Source of the DNA: Phymorhynchus buccinoides
Lineage: Eukaryota > Mollusca > Gastropoda > Neogastropoda > Raphitomidae
NCBI GenBank assembly: GCA_017654935.2
Contig: CM065680.1
Coordinates: 39,039,777-39,103,776, forward strand
Length of the DNA stretch: 64,000 bases
Reading direction: 5' to 3'
Shown: piece after piece, positions 61,665 to 64,000 of the stretch
How the letters are laid out: each line of letters starts with the position of its first letter
How positions within the stretch are numbered: the first letter of the stretch is position 1
Program-made: the position numbers and the translations under genes
Notes under the pieces: generated by a model
Database searches by the model: none
What the model saw: only the letters and a program-made list of their open reading frames with translations
What the model was told of the DNA's origin: nothing

Positions 61665-61861
61665 GGAGAGACACAGAAACACTTGCTCCCATTTGAGTCC
61701 CATTCCTGTTCTGTTAAAACTGGGAGTATACAAAACAATTTTAAAAGCTTGCCCCGAAATCTTTCCCTGCTATCCCACTCACCAGCACTGTGACAATGAC
61801 GGTGGCTTCCGAGGACAAAGGTGGAGCACCGTCGTCTGTGGCTTTCACTACTAAGGTGAAT
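21552..61861 (-). CDS. PCDH15: Protocadherin-15/Cad99C-like cadherin, 20 exons, 5' end outside window
   Basis: Single-pass membrane cadherin, expected to act in calcium-dependent adhesion or in tip-link/microvillar linkage at the cell surface. Exons (high to low): 61861-61783, 61343-61271, 59755-59580, 54997-54871, 54414-54269, 49929-49779, 48623-48393, 46835-46666, 46292-46131, 44003-43863, 42752-42578, 40819-40590, 39355-39179, 35497-35366, 33662-33527, 31776-31522, 29997-29711, 28800-28712, 26052-25929, 21734-21552. All introns are GT-AG and all phases agree, giving 1080 residues. Seen: DxNDNxP-type linkers at 374-380, 492-498, 704-710 and 838-844; LDYE/LDRE-type motifs at 336-339, 456-459, 670-673 and 791-794; a last EC repeat at ~847-949; a non-cadherin domain at ~950-1020; a TM helix at ~1037-1062. 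Known: protocadherin-15 ends its ectodomain with EC11 plus a membrane-adjacent MAD12/EL domain. Inferred: the EC repeats here correspond to EC3(partial)-EC11. The tail is far shorter than in vertebrate PCDH15. Another non-classical cadherin is possible. The N-terminus, signal peptide and first EC repeats lie beyond 64000. Confidence 0.85.
21825..22110 (+). repeat. Dispersed element C, copy in last intron
   Basis: CAGACAGCTTCCTGTCAATT...CCAGAAGGTGGGGGAATTAT, closely matching 37178-37490. Confidence 0.75.
22272..22690 (+). mobile_element. tRNA-derived SINE, type 1, copy 1
   Basis: A box TGGCACAGTGG, B box region TTTGAACCTGG, then a body of ~350 bp ending AGACGCCTCTGTGACTATAA and AAGTACCTAATA. 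Full copies also at 39397-39790 (minus) and 43036-43412 (plus). It lies in the intron of the cadherin gene, antisense to it. Confidence 0.85.
22690..22910. repeat. Dispersed repeat related to 3966-4302
   Basis: Shares ACACGAATCTGATRAAATAT, AAGACAGAAGTA and GACATCGTCACAA blocks. Boundaries approximate. Confidence 0.5.
23415..23920. repeat. Duplicated CT/GT microsatellite block
   Basis: The phrase CTCTCAATCTTGAATAACTTG...GGTTTGTGCTG occurs twice (23419-23510 and 23643-23740), each time followed by a GT tract, then (CA)n to 23920. Confidence 0.85.
23945..23998 (+). repeat. Retroposon tail with TTGAC repeats
   Basis: CAATAAAGATGATTTTGACT followed by repeated TTGAC. A second instance is at 57915-57955. 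Typical of a LINE/SINE 3' end (inference). Confidence 0.55.
24360..24475 (-). mobile_element. tRNA-derived SINE, type 3
   Basis: Minus strand: GTGGCTGAGTGGTTAGAG (A box) and GGTTCGAATCC (perfect B box), resembling a Leu/Ser-type tRNA head, then an unrelated body. Confidence 0.65.
24749..25160 (+). repeat. Dispersed ~410 bp repeat with short conserved frame, copy 1
   Basis: Inverted relative of 45598-46012. In this copy the frame reads RGEHFVKIKV and MASKLETTGCESATCKHFF. The other has KGEHFVNIRV and MASKLETAGCQSATCKHCF. The ends GGAGTAATTTCATGGTGTG and CGATTTT(C/T) are shared. Coding function unproven. Confidence 0.65.
25258..25405 (-). mobile_element. tRNA-derived SINE, type 4
   Basis: Minus strand: GGCAGTGGTTAAGATGTTC (A box) and GGTCTTGAATCCC (B box). 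Confidence 0.55.
25412..25473. repeat. (AG)n microsatellite
   Basis: About 62 bp of pure AG. Confidence 0.95.
25650..25865 (-). mobile_element. tRNA-derived SINE, type 1, 3'-truncated copy
   Basis: Minus-strand head with TGGCACAGTGGTAGCGCGTT and GGGGATTTTTCCTCTCACTT, ending before the CTCCCACCTGGAGAG part of the full copies. Confidence 0.8.
25929..26052 (-). CDS. PCDH15: Cadherin exon 19 (membrane-adjacent domain, second half)
   Basis: Residues 979-1020. TDVCFVVVENMRPASASTG (980-998), with a hydrophobic strand and a cysteine, then YRPVLRDYQIVDRG. Resembles the last part of the MAD12/EL domain just before the membrane in protocadherin-15 and Cad99C. The correct frame is neither of the two longer open frames seen across this stretch. 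Acceptor ctcag|G, donor GGG|gtaagt, phase 0. Confidence 0.87.
26318..26585. mobile_element. MITE with GGGTGCAACT termini
   Basis: Ends CATGGGTGCAACTACAC and AAGTTGCACCCAC are inverted. The inner GGTCCAGGGG motif is shared with 33169-33455. Confidence 0.6.
27152..27909. mobile_element. hAT-like element with zinc-finger remnant
   Basis: Inverted ends CAGGGATGCATCTAGA / TCTAGATGCATCCCTG, flanked on both sides by gtcttg (27146-27151, 27910-27915). CAGGG ends are typical of hAT elements. At ~760 bp it is too short for a transposase, so it is an internally deleted, non-autonomous copy. Inserted in the intron between exons 18 and 19. Confidence 0.75.
27220..27603 (-). pseudogene. Broken N-terminal TTF/ZNF862-type zinc-finger exon of a hAT protein
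   Basis: Begins MASLLDYFTVTSKKKENSA. After VVAKH a frameshift is needed to continue as IDQQPSCSSSAVSDDNGESS. It then reads KSRPWLEFDSESKAMFYDWC and GFTTGCKNFHTTSL, the W-L-E-F-D...C..C......F..GC.NF pattern of TTF-type fingers in ZNF862/ZMYM and hAT transposases. It stops before the second half of the finger. Broken; not expected to be functional. Confidence 0.65.
27948..28635. repeat. (GT)n array punctuated by CACTCT
   Basis: Nearly 690 bp of GT broken at irregular intervals by GTCACTCT (twelve or so) and by GCATGTGTCACTCT blocks, producing a higher-order pattern. In the intron between exons 18 and 19. Confidence 0.95.
28712..28800 (-). CDS. PCDH15: Cadherin exon 18 (membrane-adjacent domain, first half)
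   Basis: Residues 950-978 plus two bases. MVVYQKSQILKVVLDKTPEQ then an acidic helix ending DLIK. This is not cadherin-like. In position and pattern it corresponds to the start of the MAD12/EL domain that follows EC11 in protocadherin-15 (family knowledge). Acceptor gggcag|ATG, donor ATAAA|gtaaga, phase 2. Confidence 0.88.
29244..29434. mobile_element. Small Tigger-like MITE
   Basis: Ends TAGTACTGTCGAACTTCCCT and GGGAGGTTCCACGGCACTA are inverted with mismatches. The inside repeats CCCTTATAAGACCTC. Confidence 0.65.
29711..29997 (-). CDS. PCDH15: Cadherin exon 17 (EC11-like repeat)
   Basis: Residues 854-949, almost one full EC repeat in a single exon. It has VANDADGPGNN (868-878) as calcium site, VNPDNGVVRATLP (906-918), and FVVEIVAYDFKNRAF ending in SVFVT. 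There is no DxNDNxP after it, as expected for the last EC repeat of protocadherin-15. Acceptor ctcgcag|TG, donor ACG|gtgagt, phase 0. GC content is visibly higher than in the other exons. Confidence 0.94.
30140..30292. repeat. CT, poly-C and GT simple repeats
   Basis: (CT)n tract, a run of about 24 C (30190-30214), more CT, then CGCG/GT repeats. Confidence 0.9.
30392..30552. mobile_element. CCGTAWTTTTCGG-family MITE, 160 bp copy
   Basis: Inverted ends ACCATATTTTACAGAC and CCGAAAAATATGGT, with GCGCCTTAC and GCGGCTTATAG inside. Related copies: 42012, 46871, 49462 and 52804. Confidence 0.65.
30590..30730 (+). repeat. Dispersed repeat, relative of 18272-18410
   Basis: CATCACACTTCACTCCCATC...CACTGCCAAGT...TTTTCAGAGCTTATGTCAGTG, the inverse of the copy in the 3' flank. 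Confidence 0.65.
31522..31776 (-). CDS. PCDH15: Cadherin exon 16 (EC10-like, furin-like site)
   Basis: Residues 769-853 plus one base. RVLDYEVKRDYLICVKV gives LDYE (791-794). A basic insertion, KRRKREYP (812-819), contains the furin-type pattern R-R-K-R. The linker DNNDNGPVF (838-846) is canonical. Acceptor cttgcag|GT, donor ACAG|gtgacg, phase 1. Its acceptor seeds the 71 bp array upstream. Confidence 0.93.
31777..32403 (-). repeat. 71 bp minisatellite seeded at exon 16 acceptor
   Basis: About 8.8 units of 71 bp starting at the first intron base upstream of exon 16. On the transcribed strand every unit carries AATGCTTGCAG, the authentic acceptor, and ~20 bases resembling the exon start (TTGAAGAGAATTACAAATC against GTAACAGCAACTACAATTC). 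Units differ by only a few bases. Confidence 0.93.
32874..32960 (-). repeat. Isolated diverged copy of exon 16 acceptor region
   Basis: CCTGCAAGCATTGGCATCAC recurs here, and GATTTCCAAGGCAGTGTTGT resembles exon 16 bases (GACTTCCAAGGCTGAATTGT in plus orientation). It looks like an older duplicated exon-start, separated from the main array by ~470 bp. Confidence 0.6.
33169..33455. mobile_element. MITE with CATGGGTGCTCCT termini
   Basis: Ends CATGGGTGCTCCTGGGAAAT and AGCAGGAGCACCCATG are inverted. Inner AATCCTGCAA/AATCCTGCAT blocks are also inverted. Relative of 26318-26585. Confidence 0.65.
33527..33662 (-). CDS. PCDH15: Cadherin exon 15 (cysteine-containing EC start)
   Basis: Residues 724-768 plus one base. 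FEVPTKFDVPDDTLASTVVG then VVACDPDAPENSEVVY (745-760), where DPDAPEN forms the calcium loop. Cys748 and the split Cys769, with Cys720 and Cys802 of neighbouring exons, suggest one or two disulfides in this repeat (inference). Acceptor gtttcag|TTT, donor CTGT|gtaaga, phase 1. The acceptor with the first ~11 exon bases is repeated about 33 times upstream. Confidence 0.92.
33651..35272 (-). repeat. 49 bp minisatellite seeded at exon 15 acceptor
   Basis: About 33 units of 49 bp fill nearly the whole 1.7 kb intron between exons 14 and 15. In transcript orientation each unit reads CACTGTGCCCTGCATGTTTCAG|TTTGAAGTGCC with small variants (shown as acceptor | exon-like bases). That equals the authentic acceptor, its pyrimidine tract and the first 11 exon bases. 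The reading frame after any upstream acceptor meets TGA within about 54 bases. Confidence 0.96.
35366..35497 (-). CDS. PCDH15: Cadherin exon 14 (DVNDNEP linker)
   Basis: Residues 680-723. VEATDTIDQDKMSRRP then the canonical linker DVNDNEPSF (704-712), closing on YAACPND. Acceptor tgacag|CTG, donor GAT|gtgagt, phase 0. The downstream intron to exon 15 is almost entirely a 49 bp minisatellite. Confidence 0.93.
35735..35990 (+). mobile_element. L2/CR1-like LINE 3' end
   Basis: TGGAACAAACTTCCTCTTTC (W-N-K-L-P-L-S) and, one frame over, FKSNLKTHLF match the end of non-LTR reverse transcriptase. A tail CAGCGCCGTATAAATACTGT then (TTG)n follows. Confidence 0.65.
36405..36475 (+). repeat. LINE 3' tail, GCGCTATATAA type
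   Basis: TTAAAGCGCTTTGGGCTCAT...GCGCTATATAAATGTACTG followed by (TTA)n. Confidence 0.65.
36480..37177. other. Intronic AT-rich spacer
   Basis: AT-rich. The only thing recognised is an inverted relative of 17265-17365 at 36780-36835. Confidence 0.45.
37178..37490 (+). repeat. Dispersed element C, most complete copy
   Basis: CGCTCAGACAGTTTCCTGTC to CGAAAGACCCCCTGGTATCC. Reference copy for 8570, 21825, 44586 and 60815. Confidence 0.75.
37597..38113. mobile_element. hAT-like MITE, CAGACCTGTTTA ends
   Basis: Ends CAGACCTGTTTACCC and ATAAACAGGTCTG, flanked by cacaaat on both sides (target duplication). CCGTAATT is repeated near both ends. No transposase. Confidence 0.72.
38248..38450 (+). repeat. 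Dispersed ~200 bp repeat, copy 2
   Basis: Pairs with 11815-12012 with few differences. Confidence 0.75.
38588..39046. mobile_element. ~450 bp MITE with TGTACGCTATAGCGTACA motifs, copy 1
   Basis: Both ends carry TGTACGCTRTAGCATACAT palindromic motifs and CAACACT. The body (AGTGATTTCATTGGTTGAAA, TTATAATTCCAAAGTAAATT) is inverted relative to the copy at 55033-55466. Confidence 0.72.
39179..39355 (-). CDS. PCDH15: Cadherin exon 13 (LDRE repeat)
   Basis: Residues 621-679. FTIDRDTGEIRILYPLDREE carries TG and LDRE (670-673) signatures. The B-C loop reads RAVARTPGAD, so the usual DxD is missing and one calcium ligand set is reduced. Acceptor tctgcag|AAT, donor ACG|gtaagt, phase 0 at both ends. Confidence 0.92.
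39397..39790 (-). mobile_element. tRNA-derived SINE, type 1, full copy
   Basis: Minus strand: head with GGTATCGCGTTCGCCTCATG and B box GAGTTCGAACCTGGG, body, CTCCCACCTGG...GAGACGCC, then a tail of repeated AATAATACCT. Confidence 0.87.
39830..40235. repeat. Cryptic (GGTT)n-rich region
   Basis: Degenerate GGTT/GGCT repeats interleaved with (TTC)n at 39962-39980. Confidence 0.7.
40590..40819 (-). CDS. PCDH15: Cadherin exon 12 (EC body, acidic linker)
   Basis: Residues 544-620. FRIDKDTGKV (550-559) and VMAKDRGSPPLNSSI (576-590) are textbook EC motifs. The linker is the acidic variant VEDDDGTPVW (599-608) instead of DxNDNxP. Acceptor tttcag|AC, donor GAG|gtgggt, phase 0. Confidence 0.93.
40910..40978. 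repeat. (GT)n microsatellite
   Basis: About 68 bp of GT, with one TATG interruption, 90 bp from the acceptor of exon 12. Confidence 0.95.
42012..42430. mobile_element. CCGTAWTTTTCGG-family element
   Basis: Ends TACCGTAATTTTCGGCCCAT and GGCTGTAAATTACGGTA. The inner GCGCATAAGGCGCACC and GGGCGCA repeats are inverted. Confidence 0.72.
42578..42752 (-). CDS. PCDH15: Cadherin exon 11 (DKNDNRP linker and EC start)
   Basis: Residues 486-543 plus one base. VTIKVQDKNDNRPKF contains a fully canonical linker (492-498). The next repeat follows: SIPETAVPESQLGRM, then the AIDLDSGDNG calcium site (524-533) and IEYSL. Acceptor attcag|GTC, donor TCAG|gtttga, phase 1. Confidence 0.93.
43036..43412 (+). mobile_element. 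tRNA-derived SINE, type 1, full copy
   Basis: Head GAGTGGCACAGAGGTAACGC, B box GAGTTCGAAACTGGG, body and AGACGCCTCTGTGACAATAA tail. Confidence 0.86.
43773..43791. repeat. Poly-G run
   Basis: About 18 consecutive G, 70 bp downstream (in transcript sense) of exon 10. Confidence 0.9.
43863..44003 (-). CDS. PCDH15: Cadherin exon 10 (LDYE half)
   Basis: Residues 439-485. LLVSAPLDYERKNIYDMTV shows the LDYE motif at 456-459, followed by the F strand ending in FAIDSS. Acceptor gttgcag|TTA, donor AGA|gtgagt, phase 0 at both ends. Confidence 0.92.
44042..44340. mobile_element. piggyBac-like MITE
   Basis: TTAACCCTTTCGCTGCCAGC ... GGCTGCCGGCGAAAGGGTTAA. A second terminus-like TTAAAACCCTTTCACCGCC at 44092 shows one copy inserted next to or inside another. 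Confidence 0.8.
44341..44536. mobile_element. piggyBac-like MITE, half copy
   Basis: Only the right half of the family, ending GACATTGGCGGTGAAAGGGTTAA (44533-44536 = TTAA), directly abutting the full copy. Confidence 0.75.
44586..44905 (-). repeat. Dispersed element C copy and adjoining repeat
   Basis: AAATAGTTCCCCAACCTTCT to CTGCCTTATTC is element C inverted. Then 44820-44905 (CCGGACACATATGTACCTCA...GGCCTGGGAACGCAG) pairs with 7825-7910. Confidence 0.7.
45598..46012 (-). repeat. Dispersed ~410 bp repeat, copy 2
   Basis: Inverse of 24749-25160. It sits 120 bp from exon 9 and extends an open frame that runs through that exon. Confidence 0.65.
46131..46292 (-). CDS. PCDH15: Cadherin exon 9 (EC repeat N-terminal half)
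   Basis: Residues 385-438, in frame at both ends. SSYNFTIEETADMGSFV opens an EC repeat, with its calcium site at AYDNDG (406-411). Acceptor tttgcag|TCG, donor CAG|gtaagc. It lies within a longer open frame, but only this segment is bounded by splice sites and cadherin-like. Confidence 0.92.
46666..46835 (-). CDS. PCDH15: Cadherin exon 8 (LDYE and NVNDNSP linker)
   Basis: Residues 328-384. RDVVLNRVLDYENGPRDF ends an EC repeat with LDYE (336-339). A canonical linker NVNDNSPNF follows at 374-382. Cys347 could pair with Cys322 of the preceding exon (inference). Acceptor gtgcag|GGG, donor CAG|gttagt, phase 0. Confidence 0.93.
46871..47451. mobile_element. CCGTAWTTTTCGG-family element
   Basis: Ends TACCGTAATTTTCGGGTTAT and CCGAAAAATATGGTA. 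Begins 36 bp upstream of the exon 8 acceptor. No intact transposase. Confidence 0.72.
48393..48623 (-). CDS. PCDH15: Cadherin exon 7 (non-canonical linker and next EC)
   Basis: Residues 251-327 plus one base. The stretch between the two repeats (258-273, EGLPEV... to PWTE) has no DxNDNxP, so calcium coordination here should be weak or absent. The next repeat starts with YRLKFAENDAVGT (278-290) and has QANDPVD (296-302) in place of DxD. Acceptor tttgcag|CC, donor TCAA|gtgggt (weak), phase 1. The alternative gt three bases downstream breaks the frame. Confidence 0.87.
48760..49160. repeat. ~64 bp minisatellite in intron 6
   Basis: About six units with CCCCTCATGTTTACGACCC, then TCAATCTCAGTCATTATTTG and TTGGCAATCTTGTA. 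Unlike the other four arrays, it starts ~140 bp from the nearest acceptor and contains no exon sequence. Confidence 0.9.
49462..49600. mobile_element. CCGTAWTTTTCGG-family fragment
   Basis: ACCGTAATTTACGCACTAC and CTGAGACTCCTGAGCCTTAC align with 30392-30552. The right end is missing. Confidence 0.5.
49779..49929 (-). CDS. PCDH15: Cadherin exon 6 (EC repeat C-terminal half)
   Basis: Residues 201-250 plus one base. EVFEVNKTNGLIIV (201-214) matches the E-strand 'F.V...TG.I' signature, then GLDRDF (220-225) is the LDRE-type motif. Acceptor aatggcag|GAAG, donor CTAG|gtgagt, phase 1. The intron upstream is a 2.7 kb minisatellite built from this acceptor. Confidence 0.9.
49926..52620 (-). repeat. 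56 bp minisatellite seeded at exon 6 acceptor
   Basis: About 48 units of 56 bp contiguous with exon 6. Transcript-sense units read TGATTTGGGATGGCAG|GAAGTC, against the real acceptor TGATTTCGAATGGCAG|GAAGTG. Many units have GGCAAG instead of GGCAG and so lose the CAG. Units recur in blocks (for example those with GTTACTAAC at ~50835, 51617 and 52010), so the array has higher-order structure. Confidence 0.95.
52804..53782. mobile_element. CCGTAWTTTTCGG-family element, ~980 bp
   Basis: Longest copy: TACCGTATTTTCAGGACTAC ... GGCTTATAGCCCGGAAAATACGGTA (shown in two parts) with GTCTAAGCC/GTCTTAGCCGC near each end. The interior has no transposase frame. The TA-like ends suggest a Tc1/mariner-type target (inference). 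Confidence 0.75.
53848..53897. repeat. (AT)n microsatellite
   Basis: About 50 bp of TA. A shorter tract lies at 54103-54124. Confidence 0.95.
54269..54414 (-). CDS. PCDH15: Cadherin exon 5 (EC repeat N-terminal half)
   Basis: Residues 152-200, with LQLTARDSDQTADLRF (160-175) giving the DxD calcium site. Acceptor tttcag|GTG, donor ATTACG|gtgagt, phase 0. A second strong donor, TCG|gtaagt, sits 27 bases further on (last exon base 54242). It would stay in frame only if exon 6 used an acceptor 4 bases downstream of the one chosen here. That isoform would gain 8 residues net, so the 3' border is uncertain. Confidence 0.85.
54490..54862 (-). pseudogene. LINE ORF2 fragment filling a short intron
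   Basis: Minus-strand frame with LLKECKNMSYIERLRHLNL, then LKGRRLRGSLIQTYKIFHG, matching the conserved LINE segment (S-Y-E-E-R-L-..L-N-L..L..R-R.R-G-D-..Y-K). Downstream it is frameshifted. It begins ~10 bases from the exon 4 donor and takes most of the 456 bp intron. Confidence 0.8.
54871..54997 (-). CDS. PCDH15: Cadherin exon 4 (EC end and linker)
   Basis: Residues 110-151 plus one base. Reads ILAFDGGFPQ, then the linker EDANNKAPLF (131-140), a degenerate DxNDNxP. Acceptor gtacag|ATTC, donor GAAG|gtaggt, phase 1. The first ~14 exon bases and the acceptor are repeated many times in the intron just upstream (54998-56784). The donor side abuts a LINE fragment that fills the next intron. Confidence 0.92.
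55033..55466. mobile_element. ~430 bp MITE with TGTACGCTATAGCGTACA motifs, copy 2
   Basis: Inverse of 38588-39046. TGTACGCTATAGCGTACAT near both ends. It is inserted into the oldest unit of the exon 4 array. Confidence 0.75.
55787..56034. mobile_element. piggyBac-like MITE
   Basis: TTAACCCTTTCACTGCCAAC ... GGCAGTGAAAGGGTTAA, exact TTAA at both ends. Confidence 0.82.
56939..57183. mobile_element. piggyBac-like MITE
   Basis: ATAACCCTTTCAACGTCAGC ... GTGGCGATGAAAGGGTTAA. The left TTAA has mutated to ATAA. Confidence 0.75.
57184..59560. other. Intronic spacer dominated by CA/CG-rich simple repeats
   Basis: CA tracts at 57475-57515 and 57600-57640, a TTGAC-repeat retroposon tail at 57915-57955, degenerate CA/CG repeats at 58290-59050, and a poly-G run at 59353-59375. 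No exon is recognised. Confidence 0.6.
59580..59755 (-). CDS. PCDH15: Cadherin exon 3 (EC repeat body)
   Basis: Residues 51-109. Carries SATDEDYGTNGRISY (58-72), with the calcium-binding DED at 61-63 and the N-G-x-I-x-Y signature of EC repeats, and a DFEE motif (98-101) in place of LDxE. Acceptor tcaacag|AT, donor CAA|gtaagc, phase 0. Confidence 0.92.
60016..60261. mobile_element. piggyBac-like MITE, best-preserved copy
   Basis: TTAACCCTTTCACCGCCAAT ... GGCTGGCGGTGAAAGGGTTAA: 15 bp perfect ends including TTAA. Located in the intron between exons 2 and 3. Confidence 0.85.
60815..61105 (-). repeat. Dispersed element C, inverted copy
   Basis: TTCCCCCACCTTCTGGAAGT to ACTGACAGGAAACAGTGTGA, followed by (GAA)n. 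Confidence 0.75.
61108..61178. repeat. (GAA)n microsatellite
   Basis: About 70 bp of AAG repeats, less than 100 bp from exon 2. Confidence 0.95.
61271..61343 (-). CDS. PCDH15: Cadherin exon 2 (EC linker)
   Basis: Residues 27-50 plus the first base of codon 51. Contains the EC-EC linker ATNDFPPVF (27-35), a reduced form of DxNDNxPxF, followed by the A strand of the next repeat ending in KETIGP. Acceptor attgcag|GCT, donor CCCG|gtttgt, phase 1. The donor is weaker than its neighbours but the joined frame is clean. Confidence 0.9.
61625..61662. repeat. (CA)n microsatellite
   Basis: About 38 bp of CA in the intron between exons 1 and 2. Confidence 0.95.
61783..61861 (-). CDS. PCDH15: Cadherin exon 1 in window (end of an EC repeat)
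   Basis: Residues 1-26, preceded by the last base of a split codon. It holds the F and G strands of an EC repeat with the ATDDGAPPLS motif (residues 7-16), typical of the calcium-binding xDx loop region. Acceptor attccag|A and donor CTG|gtgagt, ending in phase 0. The start of this EC repeat must be encoded upstream. No candidate is visible between 61862 and 64000, so the preceding intron is at least 2.1 kb. Confidence 0.88.
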
Positions 61862-63628
61862 CTGGAATCATGTACACACATCAGGACAGTACTTTTAAAC
61901 TTGCAAAGCGCTCTCCCCTTTCCGCTGAGCAATAGCCTTCATAGGCTCCTTCAACGTAACTGATACAGATACAGATACATCACAAGCAATGTGTCCAGCC
62001 GACAAGCTCATACCACTTATCTATTGAATTCATCATTAATTAGGGTATGCAATACCTACATGAATGCACTTTTCGCATGTGCAACTGATAACCTGAATAC
62101 AAATGATGATAAGTAGCAGTAGTGGTAGTAGTGTCAGTGGTGGTGATAGTAGTAGTAGTAGTAGTAGCAGCAGTTGTTGTTATTGATTGTTATCTGCACT
62201 TGCTGCTCATGTTGTTGGAGTAAAAAAGACTGTTGTGTGCATGTGTGCATGTATGTGCGCGCGCGTGTCTCTGTAAGTGCCGTTTACTTACGCAGGAAGT
62301 AGGGTCTTGATCCTTTAAAATTGGAAACTGGGAGTGAAAATACCCCTTACAACTGTACACAGGGGGTGAGCGTACCCCTTAAGAGAAGGGAAAATCAGAA
62401 GCCCAGTATAATATACGCCCATGACATCACTCTACCTTCCCACTGCCAATCCCCCTTCTTGTCTGTTTTTAGAGCTTTCGTCACTGTTTCTGCCATTAAT
62501 TCATATATGCCCACATTCTATTTTCAATTAAAAGGTGCATGTTTATATGGCATTGTATCCATAAGCAACATATGTAACAGTTGTTTTGAGTAAAACTCAA
62601 AGTTTTGTGATTTAGAAGACAGAACCTGACCCTCCCATTTTTGGGACAGTGGGCACGAGAGGGTAGGGGTTTTCATACTTTTTCACATCACATTTACAAA
62701 TCAAAATAGCTGATATGGATTTTTGTGGAATAGTATGATTAAATGTGACAAGACAGTCGTAAACTATGGATCTGAGCAAGCCTTACATTTTTATGGAATA
62801 AATGTTGTTTATTCTTACATTTTATATTGAATAAAACAGAATTTGAACAAAACATGGCATTTGTGTGAGACAGAAATGCAGCATTTGGTCCTTTCGACTT
62901 CACCTAAACTGCAGAAGTAAAATGTCTTGGTTTACCACAGTTTATATATATTTGAAATGCCCTCAACTAAAATAATGTGATAAGCATGATTCGTAAACCC
63001 GATTTTAGCATTTTCAGTGTCAAAACAAGACTTTTTAGTGTATGAAAAGTGTTTTAGTTGAGCTGGCCATTTTCCTACTGGATCATTCACCCCACGAAAC
63101 TGATCGCTTCTGCTAAATACTTATTCACAGTCACATAGCCCCTAGATAGTCATGTGCTGTATGTGAAACTAGTGCATAGTAAACTCTGGCAACTGGTCTG
63201 AGAAGGATTACAATAAAGTTTCATCAATGGATTGTTCTGTGCTGTCCTAAATTCTAAATTCTCTAAACAGAAGCTATGTTTATTCGAGACAATTGTATAA
63301 ACAAGAAGGAAAGATAGGGACTACCACTTTTTGAGTGTATGGCAACCCAGTGCTTGTCAAAGCTGTGATCAACACCGCCCATGGTTTAGTTATTATTATG
63401 AACCAAGACGGGATCAGATTTTGAACATCCTTGATCAATTATTTTAATTTCCTCTTTGCAATGTGAAGTGGACGCACCACAAATTTGTTTAAAACAATTG
63501 GCATCTTCCTATCTTTCTGTTGCACTGGCTACCTGTCGCTCACAACATTGCGTAAACAGCCTAAAAGACAATACCTTATGGCTCCAACCCACCTGCATGC
63601 GCATCTCGACCCTTCCAACGGAAGTGTC
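61862..63628. other. Truncated upstream intron, nothing recognised
   Basis: Short (AGT)n near 62115-62165. I found no EC motif in any minus-strand frame. Assumed intron because exon 1 here starts inside an EC repeat. Confidence 0.5.
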
Positions 63629-63802
63629 GCCATCTTAGTCCTTATTTGTGTGTAAACAAAGTGAAAATGTTATCTAAACGTGTAAAGAAAACATCCAGAT
63701 GTTATAAATACAATTTAGGTAAGTTTCGAATTGGAACAGCCAAATACGCAGCATCGATCTGGCATTTTTCAAACAAAGTTAGTGACTAAGATGGCGGTCT
63801 CC
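63629..63802. mobile_element. Short MITE, CGCCATCTTAGTC ends
   Basis: CGCCATCTTAGTCCTTATT and GTGACTAAGATGGCG are inverted. The interior of ~145 bp is non-coding. Possible alternative: chance inversion. Confidence 0.5.
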
Positions 63803-64000
63803 CATAATATGGCGCTCCTTGTGGCCGGATATGACACGTGGGTACCAGCCATACCATCATATATATCATCCTCAAATCTCTAAGTTGGCAGCCTTTGAAA
63901 AAAATGTACTTCTTGGATGTTGCTTTCACCTTCTAGCATAAGATAAACATGGTGAACATTGTATGTTCTGGAAGAGAAGACAAAGAGTTTCTTATTTGTA

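Noticed and set aside
62000..64000. Missing upstream cadherin exon
   Set aside because: Searched by eye for LDxE, DxD and TG.I patterns next to GT-AG sites on the minus strand. None was found, so the exon is assumed to lie outside the window.

Overview
This is eukaryotic DNA, not bacterial. It is intron-rich, AT-leaning and crowded with long CA/GT, CT/AG and GAA microsatellites, tRNA-derived SINEs, fragments of LINE reverse transcriptase and many short inverted-repeat (MITE-like) DNA transposons. This texture, and the protein below, suit a marine invertebrate, most likely a mollusc such as a gastropod. The species assignment is inference. I see no operons, CRISPR arrays, rRNA genes or genuine tRNA genes.

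There is one real protein-coding gene. It lies on the minus strand from 61861 down to 21552 and is cut at its 5' end by the window edge. I resolved 20 exons by hand from conserved cadherin motifs, GT..AG borders and reading phase. Every phase joins, giving 1080 residues after one leading partial codon. The protein is a non-classical cadherin: one partial and eight complete extracellular cadherin (EC) repeats, a membrane-adjacent domain, one transmembrane helix and a cytoplasmic tail of only about 18 residues. The last EC repeat, the non-cadherin membrane-adjacent domain and the TM segment follow the layout of protocadherin-15 / Drosophila Cad99C, the tip-link and microvillus cadherin. Residues below are numbered from the first complete codon in the window (position 61860).

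Layout. 1-20.8 kb: intergenic or 3' flanking DNA with transposon debris. This includes six copies of a ~215 bp near-perfect palindrome (4.3-11.6 kb), other foldback elements and microsatellites, and a relatively low-repeat AT-rich block at 14.3-19.2 kb. 21.5-61.9 kb: the cadherin gene. Its introns hold SINEs, piggyBac-like, hAT-like and Tigger-like MITEs, LINE remnants and five minisatellites. 61.9-64 kb: the truncated upstream intron.

The most unusual observation is that four of the introns carry minisatellites (repeat units 71, 49, 56 and 125 bp). Each begins exactly at the 3' splice site of the downstream exon, and each unit is a copy of that splice acceptor plus the first ~10-20 bases of the exon. 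The pre-mRNA therefore contains dozens of decoy acceptors. Other points of interest are the very short cytoplasmic tail with a transposon 15 bases past the stop codon, a furin-like site inside one EC repeat, a non-canonical linker between two EC repeats, and the two-subfamily palindrome family.
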